From Harmonia axyridis (Eukaryota; Arthropoda; Insecta; Coleoptera; Coccinellidae), in NCBI RefSeq assembly GCF_914767665.1, contig NC_059504.1:20958501-21022500 (forward strand): a stretch of 64,000 nucleotides of DNA, written 5' to 3'. The notes below the pieces were generated by a model, which was not told the DNA's origin, made no database searches, and saw nothing but the letters and a program-made list of their open reading frames with translations. The stretch's first letter is position 1; the number at the start of each line of letters is the position of its first letter. Shown here piece by piece: positions 44,901 to 54,823 of the stretch. Made by a program: the position numbers and the translations under genes.

Positions 44901-45539
44901 AGTTTGTGACCTTAACCGATTAAAAAGTGCCACCTTAGTACCACTAGCTATACACAAATCAGCGTTCTTTAAAGATTGTTTTTTCTTGGAGGGTTTAGAA
45001 ATAACTTTGATCCTTTTGCTATGAAACACACCGATATCATGTCCTGAACCGTAGAACATCTTCACAGACAGCATGAAATGTTTCCGTTTATCGGAATCTG
45101 ATATGTACAAAGTTTTCGCAGCACAATACTGTTTCCCATTGTTCAAGTCTAATTGTTGCATGTCTTGGTCGGAGTTACCGATTCCTATGAACGCACACAG
45201 CTGAGAGGACTGTTCGGACTCACCCTCCCTGGCCATCTGTTCCTGTCTCAGTCTCCAACCATCTCCGAAGAGGTATATACAGGGGGGTGGACAGAAAAAA
45301 CGTTTCTCGTTACCATAGGACTTCTGGGCTACTTTGGCGTGGAGTATAACAATAACCATGTCTGATCTATCGCGTAGATACCTCTCCATAGCTTCCCTTG
45401 TCAGCCTCCTATCTTCTCTGTATCCCCCAGGCACAACTGCTCCAGAAAACCTACCTCCGTACATTGCCCCCTGTTGGGGTGGTGGTGTTGGGGGTGATTG
45501 TCCATGGGCTATCCCAGGCAGCCCATATTGATGGGGCAT
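41922..45539 (-). CDS. Su(H): Suppressor of Hairless / RBPJ (CSL transcription factor), 3 exons
   Basis: This is the sequence-specific nuclear effector of Notch signalling; it binds GTGGGAA-type sites and switches between co-repressors and Notch-Mastermind. Exons on the minus strand: 45539-44694, 44312-43917 and 42182-41922, all phase 0 with GT-AG junctions, giving 500 residues. Exon 1 has a proline-rich start and then the N-terminal Rel-like domain and beta-trefoil (REAMERYLRDRSDMVIVILH, FCPPPCIYLFGDGWR, SVKMFYGSGHDIGVFHSKRI). Exon 2 completes the trefoil (LHKCAFYMKDTERMYLCLSQ). The C-terminal IPT/TIG domain runs into exon 3 (GESM-like junction, LCVVPDISQFRGEWLWVRQP). The ATG at 45539 has an in-frame TAA 15 bases before it. 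The length matches human RBPJ rather than the longer fly protein. The two introns are 381 and 1734 bp, the second carrying a foldback element. Confidence 0.97.
42582..43404. mobile_element. TTGGGTGTCCCA foldback element in a Su(H) intron
   Basis: The element is flanked by TA (42580-42581, 43405-43406). The arms match in inverse orientation (for example the TTGCAATTAGTTTTGAA block near 42925 and its inverse near 43255). Near its left end there is a direct duplication of about 110 bp (from TTGGAGAATTTATTTGGTGA at about 42651 and about 42761). Confidence 0.7.
43550..43612 (+). pseudogene. tRNA-like relic or SINE head
   Basis: TAGCTCCATGGTTAGAAGG resembles a degenerate A box and GGTTCAATTCC matches the B-box consensus, at tRNA-like spacing. 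No acceptor stem pairing was found, so this is a relic rather than a gene. Confidence 0.3.
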
Positions 45540-46070
45540 CTTACTGTTTATTTATTTACAACAAATAACACCAAACACATTTCAAACGTAACTCATGTTG
45601 AATTGACTATTTCTTGTACAGGACAATAAAACTAAACAATCGAATCAGCTGTCTTGATTTCAACTAACCCCGATCTGTTTTCAATCCGCCGAAATTGTAG
45701 ACTACCGTAGTACGTGAGAACCACCAAGCCGGTTGCCCACAACAACCGATACCTCATTCCAGTTTATCTTCAAACACCTGTTTTCGAACTCGATTTTCCG
45801 ACAGTACAGCCAACCCCACCACTTTCCAAACTCGCGTAATTCCATTCTTGAACGATCTTATTCGACGTGATTCACATATCGACCAGATATCATAGCTTAC
45901 GGACAGGGATTTCAAGACGTTTTAAACGTGTGCTTCGAGAATGTTTATGAGCGCCTCGTTGTATGATTAACCGATCTCGTAGGGTTATTTAATTTGACAA
46001 TATTGGTAGCGTTATGCGCCGTTCAGACGGAACCCCGTCGAGCTAAAGGTCGCCATGCCCCATAGGTCGA
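45540..46070 (-). promoter_or_regulatory. Su(H) upstream region
   Basis: This segment lies directly upstream of the Su(H) ATG and is less AT-rich than the surroundings, with scattered CpG. It should contain the 5' UTR and promoter. No specific element could be assigned. Confidence 0.4.
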
Positions 46071-46988
46071 ACTCGATGAACTAATTTTTATATTAAAAAA
46101 TGGTTTCAGTATGAATTTCCGAAAATATTTAAAATTAAAATGTATATTATGAATATGAATTTCTGAAAATTTTTCAAATAAAAATGTGTGATATGAAAAA
46201 ATTATATATGGAGTGCAATAGAAGAATATATTTCTAAAAAAGTTTTATATCAAAAAATCTTTCAAAATAATGGCATTGGCATGAATTCAAGATTAGTGAA
46301 TTGGTGATGACAAATGTGTCCCTCTTATTAATATAGACAGAACCAGAGAAATTCTAAAGTTTGTATTATCGACAGTGTTGCCAGGTGGTTAATTAATTTA
46401 GTTATAGTTGAAGTAGCAGAAATCTGTATAAAATATCTTAGAAACTTTTTGTCATTTTTTCTATGATTTAATTAAAAACTGCTTAGAAAATCTTTAGTGA
46501 GATTTTATTTTTTTTTTGTATACAGCATCCTTCATTTTATTTATATCTAAAAAATGATGTTCTTTATTTAATGACGATTGTTTCATCATACGATACCATG
46601 ATATAATCAGGTGATAATTCTTGGATACTGATCATCTAATTATTGAATGAAGTATTCTATGAAGTTTTGTGATAATTTTGAGGATAAAAAATGATATCAC
46701 CAATTTCAATTCTGCTGACCTGTATCTGCAAATCCTTGCAACAGACTTCTAAACTTTGAATTTGAACTTTTTATTTTCTCAAAATTGGTTTGGTTTCGTT
46801 ATTCGAATAATATAACTGCAAGACCATTTGCATTTTCCAAAGTTTTTCGAAATCGAACACAAAATTCAAAATTTCGAAGCGTGAGAAAACTTCGAAAACT
46901 CAAAGTATCATTTTCAGTTAGCAAATTTGTACCCAATATGAACTATCAAATTTGACATGAAGCGCGCGGAAATGAAAACATATCAGTG

Positions 46989-48171
46989 CATGGGCGCCCG
47001 CAGAAATTTTTCTCAGGGGGGGCAAAATGAAAATTATTGAAAAACGATAAGGCGTCCATGATTGTCGTAGGCGACATACGTATTCCTTTTCTTTCTATTT
47101 CTGTATTTATATTTATCAGCAGCGTCTACTCTGAATTTCAAAAGATCACTAAAAGTGGTACAGGTTGAGCAGATTCCAAAAATGTATCACATGTTGATTC
47201 CAATTGGTACAGGGTGGACAAAAATACAATAGTTTCGTGTGTGCTCATGAAATAACGCATAATATTCTTTATTAGTTAAATTAACAATATAATCAAAAAT
47301 ACTTATTGTCTAGCGGCAATTGGTTTGAATGTAACACCCTGTAGTTTGTTACATTTTTAGATTAATAAAAATGAGCTGTTTCCAAACATGTTTGGTACTT
47401 GTGGTCTAGCAGACAGAATATGAAAGAAATTATTTCTTATTTTTATACATTTTTATTAATCTAAAAATGTAACAAACTACAGGGTGTTATATTCAAACCA
47501 ATTGCCGTATTTTTGATAATATTGTTAATTTAACTAATGAAGAATGTTACGCGTCACTTTATGAGCACACACAAAACTATTGTATTTTTGTCCATCCTGC
47601 ACCAATTGGAATCAACATGTGGTACATTTTTGGAATCTGCTCAGCCAGAGTAATCGGAAAATTGAGACAAAATGGGGGTGCTCCATTAAAAAAAAATGAC
47701 GCTGCGGTCATTACTCGAAAGTAATTCACCCTGTATATTAGATTATTATTTTAAAATACGGTAAATTAAAATAAAAAATCGACCTGTTTCAGGATTATTT
47801 CTTAAAATGGTCTGTTTACCTAAAAATGAATTTTGTTCTTGACGGTTACGGACGCAGTGTATAAGATGAATTTATAAACAAATTGACACGCATGGAGTGC
47901 TTTCGGTTCCATGATTTTTCTTCACCCAAGAAGTGCTCAACGCGCCTAAAAAAGTTTTCAATTCAAAAAATACCTCTGCCGATTATGGATTATATGTATA
48001 GTATGTAATTCCATTGAAAACCGGAAAATAGTTGTGAATCTATTACTTTCCTTTTTTCCTTGCCCTTTGGATTGAGAAAGTAATATTGAGGGTGCTGTGC
48101 TGAAAAATGAGGCATCCAAAATCTCAGGGGGGGCCATGGCCCCCCCTGGCCCCCCCCTGCGGGCGCCCATG
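46989..48171. mobile_element. hAT-like element, family A, long copy
   Basis: The ends CATGGGCGCCCGCAG and CTGCGGGCGCCCATG are perfect inverted repeats. The perfect 8-bp target duplication TATCAGTG is at 46981-46988 and 48172-48179. G/C-homopolymer blocks adjoin the ends. A foldback with arms from 47167 to 47642 sits inside. No transposase was seen. The short copy at 50036-50256 is an internally deleted relative. Confidence 0.9.
47167..47642. repeat. Foldback nested in the family A element
   Basis: The arms share GAGCAGATTCCAAAAATGTA and its inverse at the outer edges, then GGTACAGGGTGGACAAAAAT and its inverse, and a GTAACACCCTGTAGTTTGTT block. It is absent from the short family A copy. Confidence 0.75.
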
Positions 48172-48357
48172 TATCAGTGATACGATATTTCTCTCAGTTC
48201 GCAAGTTTCTCCACAAAGAACGCACTTCCTATGTCCCATAGTGAATCAACGTTTCATATTAACACATAATTTATTGAAATAAATACCTAAATGCATCAGT
48301 AATTCAGAAAACAAATTTTAAGCGCCAAACGATATGAAACAACCGATGACACCAGGA

Positions 48358-49789
48358 CAGGGGCGGATCCAGGGGGGGGCCATGGGGGCCATGGCCCCCC
48401 CCTCGCGGACCTTATAAATTTAAAAATATATCCTGAATCATCGAAAACAATGCATATGGGCACTCAGAAGTGTGAAAGATTGGATATGATCTAGAATGGT
48501 TGAATGGATCTAAAGAGGTTGAATGGTTTGGCATTAATGCATATACACAGGACCATTTGCAGCAGTCTGAATGTTGAAAATACATATTATCCGAAGATAC
48601 GCTAATCAAAAATAGGAGACCAGAATTTGTTATTGAATTTTTAATATTTGATCATATGTTTTTATTTAATAGGAATCCATTATTTTTTCAATGCTGGCTT
48701 TAGTTATTTGTATCTCGCGTTGTACAAGTCCGATCAGTTTCCACTATATGGCGTTAGAAAAATGAGATTTCGCACTACAAAATCATTCTGACAGTTTTGT
48801 GATGAGTTGACTCAGTCAAGTTTGAGCGCGCCACAAAGATAAACACAAGCAGAAAAAATACGCTATTTTTTATAGTTTTTCTTAGATAGAGGCAAAAAAC
48901 AAGCCAGGCGGCTGAAAATGTGAATAGTGTTTATGGACCTGATACTGTAATAGCCAAACATGTGCAATTTTGGTTGCGTCGATTCCGTTCCGTAGTTTCG
49001 ATGTCAAAGATGCACCACGCACTGAAAGGCCAACTGTCGTAAATATCGATAAAATCATGGACATTGTCTAGTCCTGTTTCGATTGCTCAAGAGCTTAAGA
49101 GTGCACAATAAACCGTTTGGAACACTATTTGCATAAGGCTGATCTCAAGAAGATGCTAGATATATGGGATCCACATGAATTAACGCAAAACACCGCATGG
49201 ACCGAATTTCCACTGCGAATCACTGCAGAATCGCAACAAAATCGCCCCATTTTCGAAACGCTTGGTAACTTGTGATGAAAAGTGGATCATTTACGACAAC
49301 GTCAAGCAAAAACGGTCGTGGTCGAAACGCGATGAGCCATCGGAAACGGCCGGGAAGATTTTGCTTTGTGTTTAGTGAGATTGACAAGGAATTATCTACG
49401 AAGAGCTGCTCCCCTAAGACACAACTGTGTACTTGGAACTGTAGTTATCAAACGAAACAGCGCATATTTGACCTAAACTGGATCATTCTAACTATGGTAA
49501 TTGAAGCCTCGTTCTTTATGCAGAAATAATGGATTTCTTCTTACTACTCCTTATACTTTCATGCGCCTGAGTTTTCTTGTGAAATAAATTTACATATATT
49601 TATGAAATACATAAAATTTTTGGAACTTGTTTTTGGAAACTGAATATGATATGATTTACAAAAATCCATCTTTCTTTAAAAAAACTCTTGATCCAGTAGG
49701 TACAAAAAAAAATTCCGCCATTTTTCTAACCTATATGAGCCGTGACTTTCTATGGCCCCCCCCTCAAACATCGCCTGGATCCGCCCCTG
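48358..49789. mobile_element. hAT-like element, family B
   Basis: The ends CAGGGGCGGATCCAGG and its near-inverse CCTGGATCCGCCCCTG are flanked by a perfect 8-bp duplication CACCAGGA (48350-48357 and 49790-49797). Long C or G runs follow the ends. A degraded mariner occupies the centre. Confidence 0.9.
48830..49510 (+). pseudogene. Mellifera-type mariner relic nested in family B
   Basis: Fragments in order: FDVKDAPRTERPTVVNIDKI, a degraded helix-turn-helix, HKADLKKMLDIWDPHELTQ, and a catalytic DEKW-like region altered to KSGSF (49270). Many stops and frameshifts mean it is long dead, older than the hAT event or carried within it. Confidence 0.75.
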
Positions 49790-50035
49790 CACCAGGAGAG
49801 CAAAAGTTGCCAAACTTTGGATTTCAGCAGGTAGATACAGAAAAAAATAAATATTCTGCTTATTATAAATTTGACAATTAGGAAAAATATCGGATTCCAA
49901 ATATTCAAATTTGCATATTTAATCGGAAATCACTCAAATAAGTATATTTCATTCGATATGTATAATATACATTCATAATAATATAGTAAAATTGTGGATT
50001 TGAAAATATATCACAATCCAACAACGTAATCTAAC

Positions 50036-50256
50036 CATGAGCGCCCGCAGAAGTTTTTCTCAGGGGGGGCAAAATGAAAATTATTGAAAAACTATAAGGC
50101 GTCCATGATTGTCATTGAAAACCGGAAAATTGTAGTGAATCCATTACTTTTCTTTTTTCCTTGCCCTTTGGATTGGGAAAGTTAAATTGAGGGTGTTGTG
50201 CTGAAAAATGAGACAATCAAAATCTCGGGGGGGTCATGGCCCTGCGGGCGCTCATG
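50036..50256. mobile_element. hAT-like element, family A, 221-bp MITE
   Basis: The ends CATGAGCGCCCGCAG and CTGCGGGCGCTCATG are perfect inverted repeats, with the perfect 8-bp duplication AATCTAAC (50028-50035, 50257-50264). Both subterminal blocks match the long copy at 46989-48171, with the middle removed after TCCATGATTGTC. Confidence 0.92.
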
Positions 50257-50749
50257 AATCTAACCATGTTGGGGACATGTAAAAATTGCGTATACTTCCT
50301 CTCTATCTATGTTTATTACTCTATGTTCGAAAATCAATTGTTGATAGTGGTTTTATGTTAAAACCAGGAAAAGTCCCCAATCTGGCAACGATGCTGGAAA
50401 ACGTTATATATCGTCATTTCGCTTCTAAGATGAATAATATACTATAAAAAATATTTTTATGATTTTCTATATGGGAAAATTTAAATTTCCAGAATGTTTT
50501 GTGGAATATCCTACGCACTGCTTTTTATTTTTCAAAGGCATCCACCGATCAAAAGATTCATTCTACATTGAATGAATTAATGCAATTCCCTCGTTAATTC
50601 TAATTGAAACTCCCCGATTCATCATCTTCAAATGAACTCGATCTGTAAACGTAAGACGAGATCAGATCAGTCTTGATAAGCGGCGTTATAAAACCAATTT
50701 AAATATAATAGAGTGTACGGGTTCATGTGAATGGGGCTTTAGTCCAGTG

Positions 50750-50960
50750 ATTATCGCCGTTCCCCCCTCACCTCTCCGGGCGGGCTAGGTCAGGCCGTGG
50801 GAAAATACCGTGTGGGAAAGAGTGGGTGGCTTGGCAGAGTGCGTTTGTTTTGTTTCCATCTCTTTCTCGGACAAGACGCCTATCGGAGATAACACGTGGA
50901 CGTGTGACGTTGCTTGTTGACGGCTGGCGGATTCCCCAGAGAAACAATCGAAAATTGACG
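50750..50960. other. GC- and CpG-richer island of unknown nature
   Basis: In an AT-rich gene desert, this stretch has several CG dinucleotides and C/G-rich words (CTCTCCGGGCGGGCTAGG). No ORF, tRNA or transposon signature was recognised. It could be an orphan promoter or an old mobile fragment. Confidence 0.3.
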
Positions 50961-51172
50961 TGATAGCTCCCCGTAGTTCAGAATGGCGATCATATTAGAT
51001 GACAATAGGGAGGAAAATCTAGATTTTTAAGTTCAGGATGCGAATTTCGAACATAATCTCTATTTGACAGTATAATCAAGGAAAGCACTGACGAGATGTT
51101 AGTAGCTTTTGAGTTTACGTCGATTCATGCGCCGCAGCGCCCTTAGAGACCACAGAACTGTATTGGTATATC

Positions 51173-51966
51173 CAGGGCCGGCGCGGGCAATTTTGGCACC
51201 TGAAGCAAAGAACTTTTGGAACCCCTGCTGAAAAATCAATAAACAGCCAATCCTCCCGAACAAAAAACATCGCCTGCCTCGATGATAATTCGTCATTTTT
51301 GATTTCTTTAGCGATTTTGCAAATCGTTTCTTTCTAAAGTCGTTTCCACTGGGTTCCTTTTTTTTCGGACATTTTTACCTACAATCAATTCCTGGATTTC
51401 TTCGACACCGATGAACAATGCGTAAGTAATATATCTGATTTTCACATTCACAATCGATCATATACATACGATGAAAGATTACCTATCACACCACAAGATA
51501 CAAAGGGTGGTAAGGCATGCAAAGCTTCGAAAACTAAATGGGATTAAAAACATGTGTTCCGCTGACAACATTTAGCATTTATCAGTAACTAGTTTCGAAT
51601 TCAGAATCGTAGAAATTTTCCATATGTTGAATGTGTAATCAACTTCCACGTAATTCGAAGTGTTGTTTTTCGTCTTTGTGAAATACATTCCATCCCTGAT
51701 TCAATTTGGGCTAATAGGCAATGCTGCTTATATTGGTTGGTTTGCCATGTGTTATTTATTGAACAGGCGGCTTGGTAAAGACTGTTTGGAGATTTCATTG
51801 CAGGAAATGTTGATAAACGCAGCTAACCTCATGTTGTTTTTAAGAATACATACTATTTTTTTTCAGAAATATGAAAGGGCGGCCACAAACTGGGCTAAAT
51901 TGTCGCCCCTCGAAAAGAGGCGCCTGAAACAGTCGCTTCACTGTTTCACCCCTAATGCCGGCCCCG
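51173..51966. mobile_element. hAT-like element with CAGGGCCGGC ends
   Basis: The ends are CAGGGCCGGC and the inverse of CGGGGCCGGC. The flanking 8-mers GGTATATC (51165-51172) and AGTATATC (51967-51974) match at 7 of 8. Internally there is GCACCTGAAGC near the left and GGCGCCTGAAAC near the right end. No intact transposase. Confidence 0.75.
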
Positions 51967-52246
51967 AGTATATCCACCTAGGGGGGAGGCTTTGGGGCTG
52001 CATACCCCCCCCCCCAAAACACCAACAATAACAATTCAGTTTGTTAATGGAAATAACATTATTATTTATGAGACCGCCATTTATTGCTTCCATCAGCATC
52101 TTCAATAAGGAATTTCTTGGGGTTTTCATAATATTCGAATTTTATTGCCACCAGGTAGGTAGTTCAGTATTTGAACCAAGGGCGTAGAAATGGAGGGTAC
52201 TGGGGATAATTAAACACTGCCCCCCTCCAGATTTCCAAATTACCAA

Positions 52247-52412
52247 ATCGCGAATTTTCGCAAAGACGAACAACGAAAATTTTTCCATAAAATTAACCAA
52301 TATCGCGAATTCTCGCAAAGACGAAGAACGGAAAATTTTTCCATAAAATTAACCAATATCGCGAATTCTCGCAAAGACGAAGAACGAAAATTTTTCCATA
52401 AAATGAACCAAT
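52247..52412. repeat. Tandem repeat, 55-bp unit, 3 copies
   Basis: Units contain CGCGAATTCTCGCAAAGACG then AAAATTTTTCCATAAAAT. The three copies differ at a few positions. Not coding. Confidence 0.9.
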
Positions 52413-52800
52413 AATCATTTTCTTCGAAATCCACACGGCAGTTAAAAATCGGACTCTTTTACGGTTTATGAGTTTATTGTCGCTTTCAAGATGAGTACTT
52501 TTATTGCACTACGAGCACGTCTATGTCCGAGGTTTGTTATTTTCCTTTATCTCTCCGCTTTCTCGGCATCGCCCCTTATTTGCCATCTGTGATTTTTTGC
52601 ATTCGTCATCGGCAAACACTAACCCGTTGTTTTCGGTTTTTTGTATCATTCTCGTCACAAAATTTCAATAGTGTAGTTATCAAAGAACTGAACTCAGTAA
52701 TTCGCATAGAAAAATTGTGTGCGGTGTGTTGTACCATTTTGTGTTTCATTCAAATTGCAATTTATTTGTGAAGACATCAGTTTTGAATTAACTATATCTA

Positions 52801-53501
52801 CACGGTGTTCCTAAATTGTAGGTACAAATGAAAATGACAGATTTCTCGGATCATTTCAAGAAAAAAAGTCCTATAACATGATTCCCCAAACACTTTGTTT
52901 TTGAGATAAATGTATTAAAGTTTAAGTTTTTTTCTCATAAAACCTTCCCTTCACAAGATATTTAATTCAAATTAGCAATAGATATTTCAATTTGAAGTTT
53001 TCATCGTGTAATATGCTAATTTTGAATGCAAATCCACAGGGTGATATTTTTGTGGAAGGGTGCCTGATTCCTTCCTTCAGAACTATTTTTGGGTGAACCG
53101 ATGGTAGTAAAGAAAAATTTAAAAAGAAACTCTGGTCCAGTACTACACTTTTTGGTTTGTTATAGTTTCATCGTAGGTATCTGCTATCCATTTCGAGAAA
53201 ACAATTTCAAGCAGCTCTCTAATAATCCTAAGGAAAATCCAAATTATCATAAAGATCCTGCTAGTAAGCTGTAATAAAGGAATTACATCATTATAAGTTT
53301 TGGCACCTACTTATTTACCTACTCTGTAGCGAAGATTAATAAAGATTTGATAAACTGATGCAAGCATCACTAAAAAGTACGACACACTAGAAACACCCAG
53401 TATCTCAAGAACAAAGCGTTTGCGGGCTCATATATTTTATTCTGAAAGTTATCCAAGGAATCTCTCATTTTCCTCCGTAACTCTAATTTAGGAACATCCA
53501 G
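52801..53501. mobile_element. Foldback element of the GTTTGCGGGC family, short copy
   Basis: TA flanks both ends (52799-52800, 53502-53503). The ends CACGGTGTTCCTAAATT and the inverse of AATTTAGGAACATCCAG are inverted repeats. The right arm carries the AACAAAGCGTTTGCGGGCTC block shared with 14444-16644. Confidence 0.7.
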
Positions 53502-53934
53502 TATAAGGTCAGAAAAACCGAATTGGTAGATATCAAAGAAAAATATTTTGAGTAATTTGATTCAAATTTCGTTATCAAACTTCTTTTTCTAACATTACAG
53601 ATATGACTAAACGTTGTCGTTAACAATTTTTTTTTCGAAAGACCCACACTATTATTTGACAAGGAATCACCACCTAAATTTTTTCCCAACTATTTATATA
53701 CACCCTGTATATTATAATAATACAATGATAAATGGCTCGTTTCGTTGAATTTGAATATGTATTATGACTTTAAAATAAAACTGAATATTTAAAATTATCT
53801 CCGAATTATAGAATGACTTTTTCATATTTAAACCTACAACCCACAGCCGTAGAGATTCCACATTCAAAAATTTTATTAAGGTATTGGTGCAAATTTGATG
53901 AAGAAATTGATAAAAATTCATATAACCATATACC

Positions 53935-53953
53935 TACTACTACTACTACTATA
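53935..53953. repeat. (CTA)n microsatellite
   Basis: A short CTACTACTACTACTACTAT tract lies next to the palindrome. Confidence 0.8.
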
Positions 53954-53977
53954 ACCAAAGTACTATTAGTACTTTGG

Positions 53978-54112
53978 TCTTTTCAAACTCAAAAAATATT
54001 TTGTGTTTGATATAAGTAACTTAGAGTTAAGTATGTTATAGCTTAAAGCTATAACATACTTAACTCTAAGTTACTTATATCAAACACAAAATATTTTTTG
54101 AGTTTGAAAAGA
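53978..54112. repeat. Perfect palindrome, 67-bp arms with 1-nt centre
   Basis: The arms 53978-54044 and 54046-54112 are exact reverse complements around an A at 54045. A second hairpin (53954-53964 with 53968-53978) adjoins it. No TIR family was recognised. Confidence 0.95.
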
Positions 54113-54823
54113 TGGTCCCGATGAAACTATACAATTTTGGCGCCAAAATATAAACCCCCTGTTTATTTTTGATATTTGATATGTTAATTAAACGGTGATG
54201 AAAAACTTGATATGATCAATGTCTCGATCGGTTTGAAATTATTATTTTTGTAGATTTGCGGCATTTTTACGTGAAATCGAACAATCTAGTTATAAATCAT
54301 CCGGCCTATCCATCTTGCAGGTTGCAAGAATGTAATGTGTTATTATAATAAATTTTCTACGGTTCCCACAGTACTTCTTCCCATTTCGAATCTTCATGTG
54401 GCGGAAACATCATACCATGGGAACTTTTATCCATCCATTTAAAGCTCTACATACACTATCCAGATCAATTATTCATCGTATATTTCCCTTTTATATTCTC
54501 AATATCTATACTGATACTAAATATCGAAGGAACCATCAAAATGTGAATTCAGTTTCACAGGTAGTTTGCTAGAAACTTCTCTTTGGTTTTATTCTTTCAC
54601 ATTGAGGTAAAAAAAAATCGAACTAAAGGAGATTTTGAGAAATGTATTCTATGGACTCCTTTATCCAAGGTCGGAACCGTCAAAATTACTCCCCACTTCA
54701 AATCAGAGACAAGTCTCATTTTCAGAGCGTCGTCTACAGATCGTGGGAATTTTCTGCTTTGATTTAAGATATTTCGCGCCTCCAGTTTAATTATCATTAC
54801 TAGTCTGTCTTCTTGTACGTACC

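Larger units (their letters stand above)
48180..50345 (+). repeat. Dispersed repeat, copy B (interrupted)
   Basis: This is the same unclassified repeat as 1990-2400. It is interrupted by the hAT-like elements at 48358-49789 and 50036-50256, with the family A long copy at its left edge. Confidence 0.6.
53504..54823. other. Intergenic region upstream of XPG
   Basis: It holds the palindrome at 53978-54112. The remaining sequence up to the XPG ATG is AT-rich, with no recognised element, and should contain the XPG promoter. Confidence 0.45.

Noticed and set aside
52247..52412. Three 55-bp repeats as a CRISPR-like array
   Set aside because: The units are contiguous without spacers and the genome is eukaryotic.
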